Origin: G963662905 sp965230045
GTDB taxonomy: Bacteria > Bacteroidota > Bacteroidia > Bacteroidales > WRLA01
Direction: 5' to 3'
Assembly: GCA_965230045.1 (NCBI GenBank)
Contig: OZ245940.1
Location: 3,100,001-3,164,000 of the forward strand
Length of the DNA: 64,000 nucleotides
The position numbers and the translations under genes were made by a program. Shown piece after piece: positions 17,459-25,553 of the stretch (the stretch's first letter is position 1; each line of letters starts with the position of its first letter). The notes under the pieces are model-generated. The model ran no database searches. It was not told the origin of the DNA and saw only the letters and a program-made list of their open reading frames with translations.

Positions 17459-18418
17459 ATGAACACTTTAGAGCAACTTAAGCAATTTACTACTGTGGTA
17501 GCAGATACCGGTGATTTTAATTCGATCATCAACTATAAACCACAGGATGCAACAACCAATCCTTCATTGATTTATCAGGCATCTTCGGATGAACGCTATG
17601 CCGCTTTGACCCGTGATGCTATACAAAAGGTCAAAAACAGCAGCATTGCAGCCAACAAACAAGTGGAAGCAGCGATGGACCAACTTGCTGTGAATTTTGG
17701 GCTGGAAATCCTTAAAATTGTTCCCGGACGTGTGAGCACCGAAGTAGATGCCAACCTGAGTTTCAGTATGGAAGGCAGTTTGGAAAAAGCCCGCAGGCTG
17801 ATTGCTCTTTATGAAGAAGCCGGGACGTCGCGCGAGCGTATCCTGATCAAACTTGCAGCTACCTGGGAAGGCATAAAAGCCGCAGAAATCCTTGAAAAAG
17901 AAGGTATTCATACCAACCTTACATTACTTTTCAGCCGTGTGCAGGCCATTGCATGCGCAGAAGCCGGTGTACAACTTATTTCTCCTTTCGTAGGACGAAT
18001 TCTCGACTGGTACAAAAAAGACCGCGGTGTAGATGCCATTCCAGCCACAGAAGATCCCGGTGTACTTTCCGTTGGCTCTATTTTTAACTATTATAAAAAA
18101 TTCGGCTATAAAACCGAAGTAATGGGTGCCAGCTTCCGCAATACCGGCGAGATTATTGAACTGGCCGGATGCGATCTGCTCACCATTAGCCCGGCACTGC
18201 TCAGCGAACTGCAAAATTCGGATCAGAAAATCGAAAGAAAACTGGATACAGAGGATGCCGCAGGCATGGATATCGAGAAAATCAGCCCCGATGAAAAAAT
18301 GTTCCGATGGTTGCTGAACGAAGATGCTATGGCTACTGAAAAACTCGCCGAAGGCATCCGTAAATTCAATGCCGACCGCCTGAAACTGGAAGAACGTATC
18401 CGCAAAATGATGCAATAA
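17459..18418 (+). CDS. tal: Transaldolase (TalB type)
   Basis: 319 residues, typical of the long TalB class. It exchanges dihydroxyacetone units between sedoheptulose-7-phosphate and glyceraldehyde-3-phosphate in the non-oxidative pentose phosphate pathway. TTNPSLI near residue 33 is the strand-1 signature. The Schiff-base lysine is in ILIKLAATWEGI (about residue 131), and NLTLLFS follows. The start at 17459 follows the promoter motif and gives the standard N-terminus (NTLEQLKQFT). Glutaminase follows 8 bp downstream and is probably co-transcribed. Confidence 0.95.
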   Translation: MNTLEQLKQFTTVVADTGDFNSIINYKPQDATTNPSLIYQASSDERYAALTRDAIQKVKNSSIAANKQVEAAMDQLAVNFGLEILKIVPGRVSTEVDANLSFSMEGSLEKARRLIALYEEAGTSRERILIKLAATWEGIKAAEILEKEGIHTNLTLLFSRVQAIACAEAGVQLISPFVGRILDWYKKDRGVDAIPATEDPGVLSVGSIFNYYKKFGYKTEVMGASFRNTGEIIELAGCDLLTISPALLSELQNSDQKIERKLDTEDAAGMDIEKISPDEKMFRWLLNEDAMATEKLAEGIRKFNADRLKLEERIRKMMQ

Positions 18419-18426
18419 ACGCAACA

Positions 18427-19338
18427 ATGGATTACCAGAAAATCATTGAAGAAGTTAAAGATACAATCTGCCGGGAGCCCGCTTATGGCAAACCGGCAGA
18501 TTATATCCCTGAGCTCTCAAAAATTGATCCGTATAAATTTGGAGTACATCTTCAATTTACTGATGATAAGATCTTTAGCACAGGCGACTTCAATGAACAC
18601 TTTAGCATTCAGAGTATCTCAAAAGTCTTTAGCCTGAGCCTCGCATATTCCATTTTGGGCGAAAAAATATGGGAACGTGTGGATGTGGAACCATCCGGTG
18701 ACCCCTTCAATTCATTGGTTCAGCTCGAATATGAAAAAGGCATTCCGCGCAATCCGTTGATCAATGCCGGCGCATTGGTCATAAGCGATATGCTGATCAG
18801 TGAATTGGAAAATCCTCTCGAAGATTTCCTTGCCTTTGTCCGAAAAATCAGCGGTGACCCAACCATCAATTTCGATCTGAAAGTAGCACAATCCGAATGG
18901 GAACATTCCTGGCGCAACGCTGCCCTGACCAACCTGATGAAATCCTTCGGGAACATCCATAACAATGTGGACGAGGTACTCAACTTCTATTTTCATCAAT
19001 GCGCGCTGAGCATGAGCTGCAAGCAGTTGGCCAAAGCCTTCCTGCTTTTTGCAAGGCGTGGACTGGCTCCGGATCATGAGCGTATTTTAAGCATCTCACA
19101 ATCTAAAAGGATCAATGCGGTAATGCAAACCTGTGGCTTTTACGATGAAGCGGGCGAATTCTCCTTCCGTGTAGGACTTCCAGGCAAAAGTGGCGTTGGC
19201 GGCGGTATAGCGGCCGTTTTGCCCGGCGAATACAGCATTGCGGTCTGGAGTCCACGCCTCAACAAAAACGGAAATTCCTGCCTTGGCATGAAATTTTTGG
19301 AGCTGTTCACCACCAAAACAGAATACTCTGTTTTTTAG
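18427..19338 (+). CDS. glsA: Glutaminase A
   Basis: 303 residues, the usual length. It is a cytosolic serine-dependent beta-lactamase-like fold that hydrolyses glutamine to glutamate and ammonia. The catalytic motif SISK (Ser-x-x-Lys) lies near residues 62-65 in FSIQSISKVFSL, with NPLINAGALV near 109 and the late GKSGVGGGIAAVLPG. It follows tal by 8 bp with no intervening terminator or promoter, so it is probably the second gene of that unit. Confidence 0.95.
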   Translation: MDYQKIIEEVKDTICREPAYGKPADYIPELSKIDPYKFGVHLQFTDDKIFSTGDFNEHFSIQSISKVFSLSLAYSILGEKIWERVDVEPSGDPFNSLVQLEYEKGIPRNPLINAGALVISDMLISELENPLEDFLAFVRKISGDPTINFDLKVAQSEWEHSWRNAALTNLMKSFGNIHNNVDEVLNFYFHQCALSMSCKQLAKAFLLFARRGLAPDHERILSISQSKRINAVMQTCGFYDEAGEFSFRVGLPGKSGVGGGIAAVLPGEYSIAVWSPRLNKNGNSCLGMKFLELFTTKTEYSVF

Positions 19339-19387
19339 CAGGCTGAAAATTTGATTATATTTACCCCATAATCAAAAGCAATCTTCC

Positions 19388-20353
19388 ATGAGAAGCAAAA
19401 TCACATATTTGAAGCGGCAATCATTTTTTATTCTTAGCTGCCTGTTTTTCTTTTTAACAATAACATCCTGTAATTCAGATGTTAAAAACGAAGACCAGAA
19501 CATCCGCAATAACAATATCCTCTTCAATGAAAGTGTGGTGAAATCATATGAAATCTTTGCAAAAGCCAGGGAATTCAGCAAACTGGACCGCCAGCTGAAA
19601 CGTGATGAAGTACAGGAGATCCGTTTACTGGCAGGAAAAGCCCTGGAATCGGGCCGTGGCGTGAGCACAGATTTTATGAAATCACTCGATGAAGACCTGG
19701 CCGGCGAATTCCGAATGCACCTGCTTCTCTCCTGCCGTTTGTATGAGCGCCTCAATGCCATTCATGGTGACGAAATCACCGAAACAGAAGCCTGGCAGGA
19801 ATTTGCCATTTGGGATAACTACTGGAACAGCCACGCAAAAGAAATCAAAGCAAAAATGCTGCTGCCCACAGACTATACGGTACGCTCCTATGGACTTTTT
19901 GCCATGTACGGCATTATGCTTATGGCGGCAGCAGGATTATTATTCCTGATCCTCCGAAGCCTGATCAATTTGTTGGTAGTGATCATCGACAGAAATGAAG
20001 GATTTTTTGCCCGTGCATTTGGGGCTGTATTCAAAATATGGTTTATGGTGATCTGGTCAGCACTACTGGCCACAATGCTGCATTTTTATACTTTCCGTCC
20101 GGAAGCCAGCTCCTGGTTATACTTAGTTACCGGATTGGCTTTTAGTGTGCTGCCTGCCTTTTATTCCCAACAGGAAGCCGAAAAGGCTCAAAAAAAGAAA
20201 ACAGCAGAAGAAGCGCCTGATCCTAAAGATTTTTACGGGCTTTATATGCTTATTTCGCTGGGAGCTTTTCTAATGCTCTACTATTTACCGGAATTCTTAA
20301 ACTGTGGATTGATCAATTTTGCAGGGAGGCTAATTTTTCCTTCTCTTTTTTAA
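19388..20353 (+). CDS. Membrane-bound lipoprotein of unknown function
   Basis: 321 residues; I do not recognise the family. The basic N-terminus and hydrophobic stretch end in ITSC (lipobox cysteine near residue 28). A predicted soluble helical region follows (about 30-155). Three or four hydrophobic segments are visible (about 160-190, 205-230, 240-260 and 285-315), with a Lys/Glu-rich loop near 265-280. A lipidated N-terminus plus several membrane helices suggests an inner-membrane protein with a periplasmic domain. Its last 41 bp overlap the convergent hydrolase gene. Confidence 0.7.
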   Translation: MRSKITYLKRQSFFILSCLFFFLTITSCNSDVKNEDQNIRNNNILFNESVVKSYEIFAKAREFSKLDRQLKRDEVQEIRLLAGKALESGRGVSTDFMKSLDEDLAGEFRMHLLLSCRLYERLNAIHGDEITETEAWQEFAIWDNYWNSHAKEIKAKMLLPTDYTVRSYGLFAMYGIMLMAAAGLLFLILRSLINLLVVIIDRNEGFFARAFGAVFKIWFMVIWSALLATMLHFYTFRPEASSWLYLVTGLAFSVLPAFYSQQEAEKAQKKKTAEEAPDPKDFYGLYMLISLGAFLMLYYLPEFLNCGLINFAGRLIFPSLF

Positions 20354-21344
20354 GAAAGAGCTGAGCCCGCAAATCCATATTCCCTTTAATATTCAGTGCG
20401 TAAAGATAGCTGTCCATAAAATGCAGGTTTCCATAGGGAAACAGCTCCTTCAGTGATTCCTGATAACACTCATCGGGATTGACATCGGCACAAATCAGAT
20501 AATGTTGATCGAGCACAGTGGATGTGTAATGCGGAATGGTATCGAATTGCTGTGTTTCGGCATTATATTTCAACAAGCCTTTATGCAAACTTGCCGGAGC
20601 AAAAGTAGTATCGGTTTTCCAGTTCAATGGATTGATTCCCACAGCCGAATACGCCATAAGCGGTGATTTTGCACCAATGTTGGTCAATGAATTATAAAGG
20701 ATGATGCAACCCAAATCATCCTCTGATTGCGCTGGGATCAGCTGATGTTTATATTGCTCCAAATCGCCCTTTGTAATCTGATAGCCAAATAAATAGGCTG
20801 CAACCATTTGATTGCGCTGTTCATTGGTCATATGGTCTTTCAGCAACTCAATAAGCAATTGCGATCCCTGGCTGTGGGCAAGCAGAATAAATGGTCGCCC
20901 ATTATTAAAATGCTTCCAGTAATATTCAAATGCTTCTGTGATATCCGTTTCCGGAAGCTTCGCTTTTTCAACCACCACAGCACTGTCCATAAAGTACACA
21001 TCCAGAACCATTTGGCGGTAGTAAGGCGCATAGAAATTAAAATCATCCGCAGCATACACGGTTTTGTTAAAAGCCTGGTTTCCATGGGCCGCATCGCGTT
21101 CCCTCTGCTTGTTGATATTTGTATAAAGAAGAGCATTCCCTTCATCATCAACAGGATGCGTTCCCAAGGTAGGATAAACATAAAAAATATCCACGGCCTT
21201 TGGAGCAGGATTGTCCGGTAAATCATACCAATAAACCGATGACGCATAGTCAGGAGCAGGCAAAGCCGGATTGCTTTCTTCCTTACCGGAACAGGAAAGC
21301 AGAAAAGTGAGAAGCAAAAAAAAGGACAAATGGTGCAATTTCAT
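20313..21344 (-). CDS. DUF3089-type alpha/beta-hydrolase lipoprotein
   Basis: 343 residues. The signal peptide ends in LLSC (lipobox). DIFYVYPTLG near 55, DDFNFYAPYYRQM near 105, and the nucleophile elbow LLAHSQGSQ (G/A-x-S-x-G type serine) near 157 are typical of DUF3089, a family related to lipase/esterase folds. The ATG at 21344 precedes the signal peptide; the open frame extends to a GTG at 21365 with no better start. A promoter-like CAAAACTA (reverse TAGTTTTG) lies at 21391-21398. The substrate is unknown, and it probably acts in the periplasm or at the outer membrane. Confidence 0.8.
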   Translation of the reverse strand: MKLHHLSFFLLLTFLLSCSGKEESNPALPAPDYASSVYWYDLPDNPAPKAVDIFYVYPTLGTHPVDDEGNALLYTNINKQRERDAAHGNQAFNKTVYAADDFNFYAPYYRQMVLDVYFMDSAVVVEKAKLPETDITEAFEYYWKHFNNGRPFILLAHSQGSQLLIELLKDHMTNEQRNQMVAAYLFGYQITKGDLEQYKHQLIPAQSEDDLGCIILYNSLTNIGAKSPLMAYSAVGINPLNWKTDTTFAPASLHKGLLKYNAETQQFDTIPHYTSTVLDQHYLICADVNPDECYQESLKELFPYGNLHFMDSYLYALNIKGNMDLRAQLFLKKEKEKLASLQN

Positions 21345-21390
21345 AATAATAGGTTTAACGGTCACAAGTTACAACAATCATTAATTCCAT

Positions 21391-21398
21391 CAAAACTA
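21391..21398 (-). promoter_or_regulatory. Possible -7 motif (TAGTTTTG) for the DUF3089 gene
   Basis: It fits TAnnTTTG on the minus strand, 47 nt before the start at 21344. Confidence 0.35.
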
Positions 21399-21495
21399 AC
21401 ATATCCACAATAAAGACACATACTAATTTCAATATTATTTCATATTTTTTTTAAAATTATATAGCCATTAACGCACATAATATTAATATATTTAT

Positions 21496-21503
21496 TACCT
21501 TTG
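21496..21503 (+). promoter_or_regulatory. -7 promoter motif (TACCTTTG)
   Basis: It fits TAnnTTTG, 30 bp before the ATG at 21533, in an AT-rich divergent spacer. Confidence 0.5.
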
Positions 21504-21532
21504 GAAGAATTTTAACAATTAAAAGTAGTATC

Positions 21533-22423
21533 ATGAGGAAATATATCATTACCGCAATCCTGTTTGGATTGCTATGTGGGTATTCTTATGCCCAAAGTAC
21601 ACTGAAAGGGACCATTTCTCCCAAAGCGCTTCGCAATGGAATCCACCCGTTTTGCCTGAACTCCAAAACATCATCATATGGAGTTTGTTCCGCGACGGAC
21701 AGCACGGGAAGCTTTCTCTTTGAAAACCTCCCCGAGGGATATTATAGCCTGGCCACAATGAGTCCGGGTTTTTATTATTACGACACAAGCTTCCATGTGC
21801 GTGGTGATGATGTGGAACTGAATATTATATTAACAGAAAACCCTGATTTTAGAGCCCGAAAAATTTCTAATAGAGAATATACGGATAATATTAGCTTGAT
21901 ATTTGGCTTTAACTTTCTGAGCCCTGATATCAGCGATGACGACAAGCTTTTCGGTTCCATTTATTCTATCAATTTTGGAATAGAATTGCGGTTTTTGCTT
22001 ACAAAAAAACTCAAAATTGGATTCCGTTGGGAAATGCTTCAGGCAAGCTGGATGAATATGGTCAAAGAAAGCTTACTGGATGGTAATAAACTTGAAAAAC
22101 AACGATATGTAGAAGTTGGAACCGGCCTGAAAACCTTCTTGCACTACGATTTCGTAAAAGTTAAAAACATAAGACGAAACACATTCTGCGATCTGGGGTT
22201 TGGTTATTACCTACCCTATTCATTTGATTATAAAGGTTTTAATGCACAAGATGAATATTCGGGCATTCAAGGAATCACAAAATACAATGACTTCAGGACC
22301 TTCTTCCGCTTTGGTTACCGTCACTATGCAATAGCAGCCACCTATCGTTTAACGGATATAATGAAAAATGGCTTCCCTGAGCCGCCAAAGCTCCAAATTG
22401 GAATCGAATTCCTGTTGCCTTAA
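21533..22423 (+). CDS. Secreted protein: carboxypeptidase-regulatory-like domain plus probable outer-membrane barrel
   Basis: 296 residues. A signal peptide ends at SYAQ (about residue 21). Residues about 24-95 read as a carboxypeptidase-regulatory-like beta-sandwich (LKGTISP..., TDSTGSFLFENLPEGYYSLATMSPGF). From about 115 onward there are alternating hydrophobic/aromatic strands (ISLIFGFNF, INFGIELRFLL, KIGFRWEML, FFRFGYRHYAIAATYRL) ending in LQIGIEFLLP, as in outer-membrane barrels of Bacteroidota. It is convergent with the thioredoxin-like gene, 4 bp away. The function is unknown. Confidence 0.7.
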   Translation: MRKYIITAILFGLLCGYSYAQSTLKGTISPKALRNGIHPFCLNSKTSSYGVCSATDSTGSFLFENLPEGYYSLATMSPGFYYYDTSFHVRGDDVELNIILTENPDFRARKISNREYTDNISLIFGFNFLSPDISDDDKLFGSIYSINFGIELRFLLTKKLKIGFRWEMLQASWMNMVKESLLDGNKLEKQRYVEVGTGLKTFLHYDFVKVKNIRRNTFCDLGFGYYLPYSFDYKGFNAQDEYSGIQGITKYNDFRTFFRFGYRHYAIAATYRLTDIMKNGFPEPPKLQIGIEFLLP

Positions 22424-22427
22424 AAGC

Positions 22428-23027
22428 TTATTTTAGCTTATTGATCAGTTCATGCACTTTATCTGAATTCCAATCGGAGGCGCCGGTTTCCCTTAAGACA
22501 ATTTTACCATCAGGAGCGATGATGTAGGTGGTGGGAAGTTGCTCCACAGGAAGGGAGGCCGGCACTTTGAATAAATTTTGATAGACCGGAAAATCATAGT
22601 CCTTATCCTGCATAAACTGCAATAATTTTTCTCTTTTTTCGCTCGAAATCATTACAAAAGCAACAGACTCATCGTCGCGGTAAGCATCATAAAGCTTTTG
22701 AATAGAGGGCATTTCGGCCACACAAGGTGGACACCATGTCGCCCAGAAATTAATAAATACTGTTTTGCCCCGAAATTCCTTTAGGCGTAGGGCTTTCTCA
22801 TCTTTCATAGCAGTAAGCGGCCAGCCATAATCTGCCCTTGCAAGGCTGCCCAAGTCTTCACGCACTGCAACATTGGGCGAAAACAGAACCTGCCTTTTGA
22901 TAAAAGCCACAACTTCAACTCGTGTGGCCGGGATCAATATCAAAATCAACAGAATAAAAAACAGGGCATCACCTATTAGTGCAAATGGCTTCCTTGTCTT
23001 AAAATAGTTTTGGATATAGTTTTTCAT
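22428..23027 (-). CDS. Membrane-anchored TlpA/ResA-like thiol-disulfide oxidoreductase
   Basis: 199 residues. There is one N-terminal membrane segment (about 18-34). A periplasmic thioredoxin-like domain follows, with WCPPC at residues 98-102 after FINFWAT and the cis-proline region LPTTYIIAPDG near 170. It belongs to the TlpA/ResA group, which reduces disulfides in the periplasm (cytochrome maturation or general redox repair). It is a single-gene unit with a promoter at 23045-23052 and has no cytochrome biogenesis genes beside it. Confidence 0.88.
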   Translation of the reverse strand: MKNYIQNYFKTRKPFALIGDALFFILLILILIPATRVEVVAFIKRQVLFSPNVAVREDLGSLARADYGWPLTAMKDEKALRLKEFRGKTVFINFWATWCPPCVAEMPSIQKLYDAYRDDESVAFVMISSEKREKLLQFMQDKDYDFPVYQNLFKVPASLPVEQLPTTYIIAPDGKIVLRETGASDWNSDKVHELINKLK

Positions 23028-23044
23028 TGCGACATATTAAACTT

Positions 23045-23052
23045 CAAAAATA
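23045..23052 (-). promoter_or_regulatory. -7 promoter motif (TATTTTTG) of the TlpA-like gene
   Basis: The + strand reads CAAAAATA. It lies 18 nt before the start at 23027. Confidence 0.5.
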
Positions 23053-23128
23053 AACAATTAGCACACGTACAACATCCGTAGCTTAAAATTGTTTCCATAA
23101 GGTTTTGGAGATTTTCCAAAGGAAAGCT

Positions 23129-23136
23129 TATCTTTG
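23129..23136 (+). promoter_or_regulatory. -7 promoter motif (TATCTTTG) of the DJ-1 family gene
   Basis: TAnnTTTG lies 27 bp before the ATG at 23164. It excludes the longer frame opening at 23134, which would start inside the motif. Confidence 0.55.
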
Positions 23137-23163
23137 AAATCGATTGATTTAAAGAAAACAGAC

Positions 23164-23751
23164 ATGGCAAAAAAAGTACTGCTATTTCTTGCACAAGGTT
23201 TCGAAGCCTTAGAGGCTGCCGTTTTTACTGATGTTATGGGCTGGAGCCGCGAAGAAGGCTTGGAAGCCGTTGAACTGGAAACCACTGCATTGCACAATGA
23301 GATCAAATGTACCTGGAACCTGATTGTACGGCCGGAAATTGCTTTTTCCAAAATTAATCCGGCTGAGTACGATGCATTGGCCATTCCGGGTGGTTTTGAA
23401 GAAGCCGGATTTTATGAAGATGCCTATGATGAGGCATTTCAAAACCTGATCCGCCGCTTTCATGATGACGGAAAGATCATAGCCAGCGTTTGCGTGGGCG
23501 CAATGCCGGTTGGAAAGTCGGGCATACTGAACAGCTGTGATGCAACTACTTACGATTTGAGTGGAGGCCATCGCAGAAAACAGCTCGAAGAAATGGGCGC
23601 CATTGTACTGGATCAAAGCATTGTGACGGACAATAACATCATCACTTCCACCGGGCCGGCCACAGCCATGGACGTAGCCTTTCTTTTGCTGGAAAAGCTC
23701 ACCAGCAAACAGAATGTTGAATCGGTAAAAAAAGCCATGCGGATTGTGTAA
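23164..23751 (+). CDS. DJ-1/PfpI family protein
   Basis: 195 residues. It begins with AKKVLLFLAQGFEALEA, whose Glu lies near residue 17, and the nucleophile-elbow cysteine is C110 in SVCVGAMPVG. TSTGPATAMDVAFLLLEKL near the end is the usual DJ-1 C-terminal motif. Members are cysteine-dependent stress proteins, glyoxalase-III-like or deglycase-like, and the exact activity here cannot be read. It stands alone between a promoter and a bidirectional terminator. Confidence 0.9.
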   Translation: MAKKVLLFLAQGFEALEAAVFTDVMGWSREEGLEAVELETTALHNEIKCTWNLIVRPEIAFSKINPAEYDALAIPGGFEEAGFYEDAYDEAFQNLIRRFHDDGKIIASVCVGAMPVGKSGILNSCDATTYDLSGGHRRKQLEEMGAIVLDQSIVTDNNIITSTGPATAMDVAFLLLEKLTSKQNVESVKKAMRIV

Positions 23752-23819
23752 TACCGTTTTCTTTAAACGCGGCCATACTCTTTACAGCTTCATTTGAAAC
23801 AGAATTGCAAATAACAAAA

Positions 23820-23843
23820 AAAGCCCGGACAAACCCGGGCTTT
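23820..23843. terminator. Bidirectional terminator between the DJ-1 gene and trxB
   Basis: AAAGCCCGG pairs with CCGGGCTTT over a 6-base loop between convergent genes, with A/T runs on both sides. Confidence 0.8.
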
Positions 23844-23864
23844 CGCTTTTATAATGAAGAAATA

Positions 23865-24818
23865 CTATTCCTGCGCAGACAGCCATCGTTCCGCTTCAAT
23901 AGCAGCCATACAGCCACTTCCGGCAGCGGTAACTGCTTGACGGTAAATACTGTCCTGAACATCACCGGCAGCAAAAACACCTTCAATATTAGTTTGTGTT
24001 GTGCCCGCTTTTGTTTTGATATATCCACTTTCATCCATATCAATTTGCCCATTCAGAAAATCAGAATTTGGTTTGTGGCCAATAGCAACAAAGAAACCAT
24101 CGATATCAATTTTCTTTTCTTCCCCTGTGAGCACGTTTTCAAGAATTGCACCGTTTACGCTTTTCATAAAACCTTCTTTTTCACCAACAATTTCTTTTGT
24201 TGTATGATTCCAGAGGATTTCGATATTTTTGGTATTTTTAACGCGGTTTTGCATTGCTTTTGAAGCCCTTAGCTCATCTCTGCGGTGAATCAGATATACT
24301 TTTTTCGCCAGTTTGGAAAGATAATGAGCTTCTTCGGCAGCAGTATCGCCTCCTCCTACAACAGCCACATCCTTGCCCCTGTAGAAATATCCATCGCAAG
24401 TTGCACAGGCCGATACACCTGCGCCGTTAAATTCTTTTTCCGAATCCAGTCCCAGCCACCTGGCAGAAGCCCCTGTAGCAATAATAACTGTTTCGGCTTC
24501 AATGGTTTTGCCATCATCAGCAGTTGCGATAAACGGGCGTTTCGATAAATCAATTTCTTTAATAAAACCCCAGCGCACATCAGATTCAAACCGTTCGGCC
24601 TGCGCTTTCAGCTCTTCCATCATTTTTGGTCCCTGAACGCCATCAGGATAACCTGGAAAATTTTCTACTTCTGTGGTAATGGTCAGTTGTCCACCGGGTT
24701 GCATTCCCTGATAAAGAATCGGTTTCAGATCAGCCCTTGCTGCATAAATTGCCGCAGTATATCCGGCAGGACCGGAACCAATGATAAGGCATTGGGTTTT
24801 ATCATTCATTTCTGACAT
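23865..24818 (-). CDS. trxB: Thioredoxin-disulfide reductase
   Basis: 317 residues. It is an FAD/NADPH enzyme that keeps thioredoxin reduced. The FAD-binding GSGPAGYTAA is at about 14-23. The redox-active CATC is at 138-141 (followed by DG), the NADPH-binding GGGDTAAEEA near 157, and the C-terminal FAAGDVQDSIYRQAVTAAGSGCMAA. Length and motif order are standard. It has its own promoter at 24869-24876 and lies next to the tmRNA gene, which is divergent. Confidence 0.96.
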   Translation of the reverse strand: MSEMNDKTQCLIIGSGPAGYTAAIYAARADLKPILYQGMQPGGQLTITTEVENFPGYPDGVQGPKMMEELKAQAERFESDVRWGFIKEIDLSKRPFIATADDGKTIEAETVIIATGASARWLGLDSEKEFNGAGVSACATCDGYFYRGKDVAVVGGGDTAAEEAHYLSKLAKKVYLIHRRDELRASKAMQNRVKNTKNIEILWNHTTKEIVGEKEGFMKSVNGAILENVLTGEEKKIDIDGFFVAIGHKPNSDFLNGQIDMDESGYIKTKAGTTQTNIEGVFAAGDVQDSIYRQAVTAAGSGCMAAIEAERWLSAQE

Positions 24819-24868
24819 ATCAGTAAGTTTTAATTTTATGTTTGAAATTCATTTGTCATAAACAATGC

Positions 24869-24876
24869 CAAAGTTA
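24869..24876 (-). promoter_or_regulatory. -7 promoter motif (TAACTTTG) of trxB
   Basis: The + strand reads CAAAGTTA, 51 nt before the trxB ATG. Confidence 0.55.
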
Positions 24877-25023
24877 AAAAAAAACATGAGCCCGGCGGCA
24901 TTCGTCATAATGACACTTCTATATATGACAATATGACAAGGAACAGATTTTGCAATAAACCAAACAGCCTACGAAAAGGGAAAGAAATTTAGTTTTTAAT
25001 TGCGAGAGGTAAGATACTTTTAG

Positions 25024-25031
25024 TACTTTTG
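25024..25031 (+). promoter_or_regulatory. Promoter of ssrA (TACTTTTG with upstream TTG)
   Basis: TACTTTTG lies 30 bp before the tmRNA 5' end, with TTG at 25000-25002 (21-bp spacing). This fits the Bacteroidota -33/-7 arrangement. Confidence 0.6.
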
Positions 25032-25060
25032 TTGTCCTTTTGCTGAAACGTTCATGAACA

Positions 25061-25458
25061 GGGGCTGATTGGTTTTGACTGCAAGTAGAATGGGTATGTA
25101 AGCATGCCGGGCATTGCAGATACGCCTGTGATATTATCTGTAAACCTATAATTGGCGAAAATAATTTTGCTCTCGCTGCCTAACCGAAGCACAGTAGGTT
25201 AACGGCTTAATTGCGATCAAAGTGGTTGCAACGAGACGTTCTCCGGATGGATCTGCCTGATTCCGGTTCGATAAGGGGACGCATCATAAATTCAGGCTGG
25301 ATTTACTATTGTTCCGATAGCAAATCGAGAAAACAGGAACTACGGGCGGGCTTAGGGTGCTGATTCCCTTTTCCGTCCCGACAACCAATAACCAGATAAG
25401 CATGTAGAAAGCATATTGGTTCCTTGTTTGGACCCGGGTTCGACTCCCGGCAGCTCCA
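25061..25458 (+). ncRNA. ssrA: tmRNA (transfer-messenger RNA)
   Basis: The 5' end GGGGCTGATTGGTTTTGACT and the 3' T-arm/acceptor GGGTTCGACTCCCGGCAGCTCC form the tRNA-like domain of a one-piece tmRNA. The tag frame is at 25154-25183 and encodes GENNFALAA followed by TAA, with GGC as the resume codon. The tag thus ends in the LAA recognised by ClpXP-type proteases. The 3' end is followed by ACAAAA, so CCA is not fully encoded and must be added. tmRNA with SmpB rescues ribosomes stalled on broken mRNA. A terminator follows at 25468. Confidence 0.95.
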
Positions 25459-25467
25459 CAAAAAATG

Positions 25468-25496
25468 AACCCGGTTTATAAAGCCGGGTTTTTTTA
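25468..25496 (+). terminator. Terminator of ssrA
   Basis: AACCCGG pairs with CCGGGTT, followed by a run of T, starting 10 bp after the tmRNA end. Confidence 0.8.
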
Positions 25497-25506
25497 TGCA
25501 CAAAAA

Positions 25507-25532
25507 AACCCACAGGAAATATCCTGCAGGTT
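25507..25532 (-). terminator. Terminator of the LVIVD-like lipoprotein gene
   Basis: On the minus strand an imperfect stem (AACC..CAGG with CCTG..GGTT) is followed by a T-run, just past the stop at 25554. Confidence 0.6.
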
Positions 25533-25553
25533 TGTATTTTGGGTTTGAGTTTT

